Assembly: GCA_944373065.1 (NCBI GenBank) | Contig: CALWAJ010000035.1 | Coordinates: 1 to 12,610 of the forward strand | DNA from: an uncultured Bacilli bacterium | GTDB taxonomy: Bacteria > Bacillota_I > Bacilli_A > RF39 > UBA660 | DNA: 12,610 nt | Direction of reading: 5' to 3' | In this document: positions 12,273-12,610 of the stretch, one piece after another | Position numbering within the stretch: the stretch's first letter is position 1 | Layout: the number at the start of each line of letters is the position of its first letter | The notes under the pieces: model-generated | Database searches by the model: none | The model's input: the letters and a program-made list of their open reading frames with translations, nothing else | What the model was told of the DNA's origin: nothing | Position numbers and translations under genes: made by a program

Positions 12273-12610
12273 TTGAAAAAAACAATTGTTTATATTGGTG
12301 TTATTTTAGTTATTTTCTTGGTAGCTTGCGCTGTATTATTTAACTTTAAGAGAAATGATAAGAAAGATGGTGATGAGTTAGAAACTGTAAGACTTGCTGA
12401 AGTTGCCCATTCTATTTTCTATGCTCCTATGTATGTAGCGATTGAAAAAGGTTATTTTGAAGATGTGGAAATTGATATTGAACTTAGTCTTGCCAATGGG
12501 GCAGATAAAGTAAGTGCAGCAGTACTTGCAGGTGATGCTGATGTTGGTTTTGCAGGAAGTGAAGCGACTATTTATGTATATAATGGTGGTGAAAAAGATT
12601 ATCTTAAGAC
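12273..12610 (+). CDS. ABC transporter substrate-binding protein, NMT1/THI5-like, cut by window end
   Basis: The start is TTG at 12273-12275, 8 nt after a perfect AAAGGAGG site (12257-12264); no closer ATG fits. The 112 visible codons give a basic MKKT start, a hydrophobic stretch and Leu-Val-Ala-Cys at residues 16-19, a possible lipobox with Cys19 as the lipidated residue (a hydrophobic run continues a few residues after it). The mature part shows RLAEVAHSIFYAPMYVA, IEKGYFEDVEIDIELS, LANGADKVSAAVLAGDADVGFAGSEA. This is the typical first lobe of SsuA/ThiY/NMT1 proteins, which bind nitrate, sulfonates, taurine or thiamine precursors for import. Substrate cannot be inferred from this part; ATPase and permease genes would be expected downstream, beyond the window. 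Confidence 0.92.
   Translation, partial: MKKTIVYIGVILVIFLVACAVLFNFKRNDKKDGDELETVRLAEVAHSIFYAPMYVAIEKGYFEDVEIDIELSLANGADKVSAAVLAGDADVGFAGSEATIYVYNGGEKDYLK

Overview
The window comes from a very AT-rich, low-GC Gram-positive-type genome, most likely an uncultured gut-associated Bacillota/Bacilli lineage. The evidence is FtsY, YlxM, Ffh and Fmt of Firmicutes type, strong AGGAGG ribosome binding sites, TTGACA/TATAAT-like promoters, U-tailed hairpin terminators, and BspA-type leucine-rich-repeat (LRR) proteins. TGG encodes Trp and the fmt gene ends at TGA at the normal family length, so the standard bacterial code fits and a Mycoplasma code 4 does not. Placement below phylum level is inference.

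Almost everything is on the minus strand, so transcription runs from right to left. At the right end a divergent intergenic region (12133-12272) separates a plus-strand gene cut by the window end (an NMT1/THI5-like ABC transporter substrate-binding protein) from a minus-strand unit. That unit is: small XRE-type regulator, ftsY (SRP receptor), a three-helix membrane protein overlapping ftsY by 8 nt, and ylxM (SRP-associated HTH protein). A new promoter (TTGTCA-N17-TATAAT) then drives a HerA-type hexameric ATPase with a long Asn/Gln/Pro-rich tail. A hairpin terminator and a structured 176-bp intergenic region with a G6 tract follow. Next is a secreted BspA-like (DUF285) LRR protein with a signal peptide and a camelysin/TasA-like beta domain.

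A second terminator, partly overlapping the next promoter, precedes a compact five- to six-gene unit: a 395-aa tail-anchored protein with ADP-ribosyltransferase-like sequence signatures, fmt (Met-tRNA formyltransferase), a 247-aa membrane-anchored protein, a 573-aa apparently cytoplasmic protein with ten 22-residue LRR units, a 96-aa conserved-looking small protein, and a 248-aa membrane-anchored helical protein. That unit ends in a terminator that overlaps the last stop codon. A separate promoter then drives ffh, of which only the N domain is in the window.

In many Firmicutes ftsY, ylxM and ffh are contiguous. Here about 9.9 kb, mostly membrane, surface or uncharacterised genes plus fmt, lies between ylxM and ffh. 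No mobile-element genes, tRNA, rRNA or CRISPR array were seen. The most interesting uncharacterised candidates are the tail-anchored ART-like protein and the 573-aa LRR protein with recently duplicated 66-bp repeats, which sit in the same operon as fmt.
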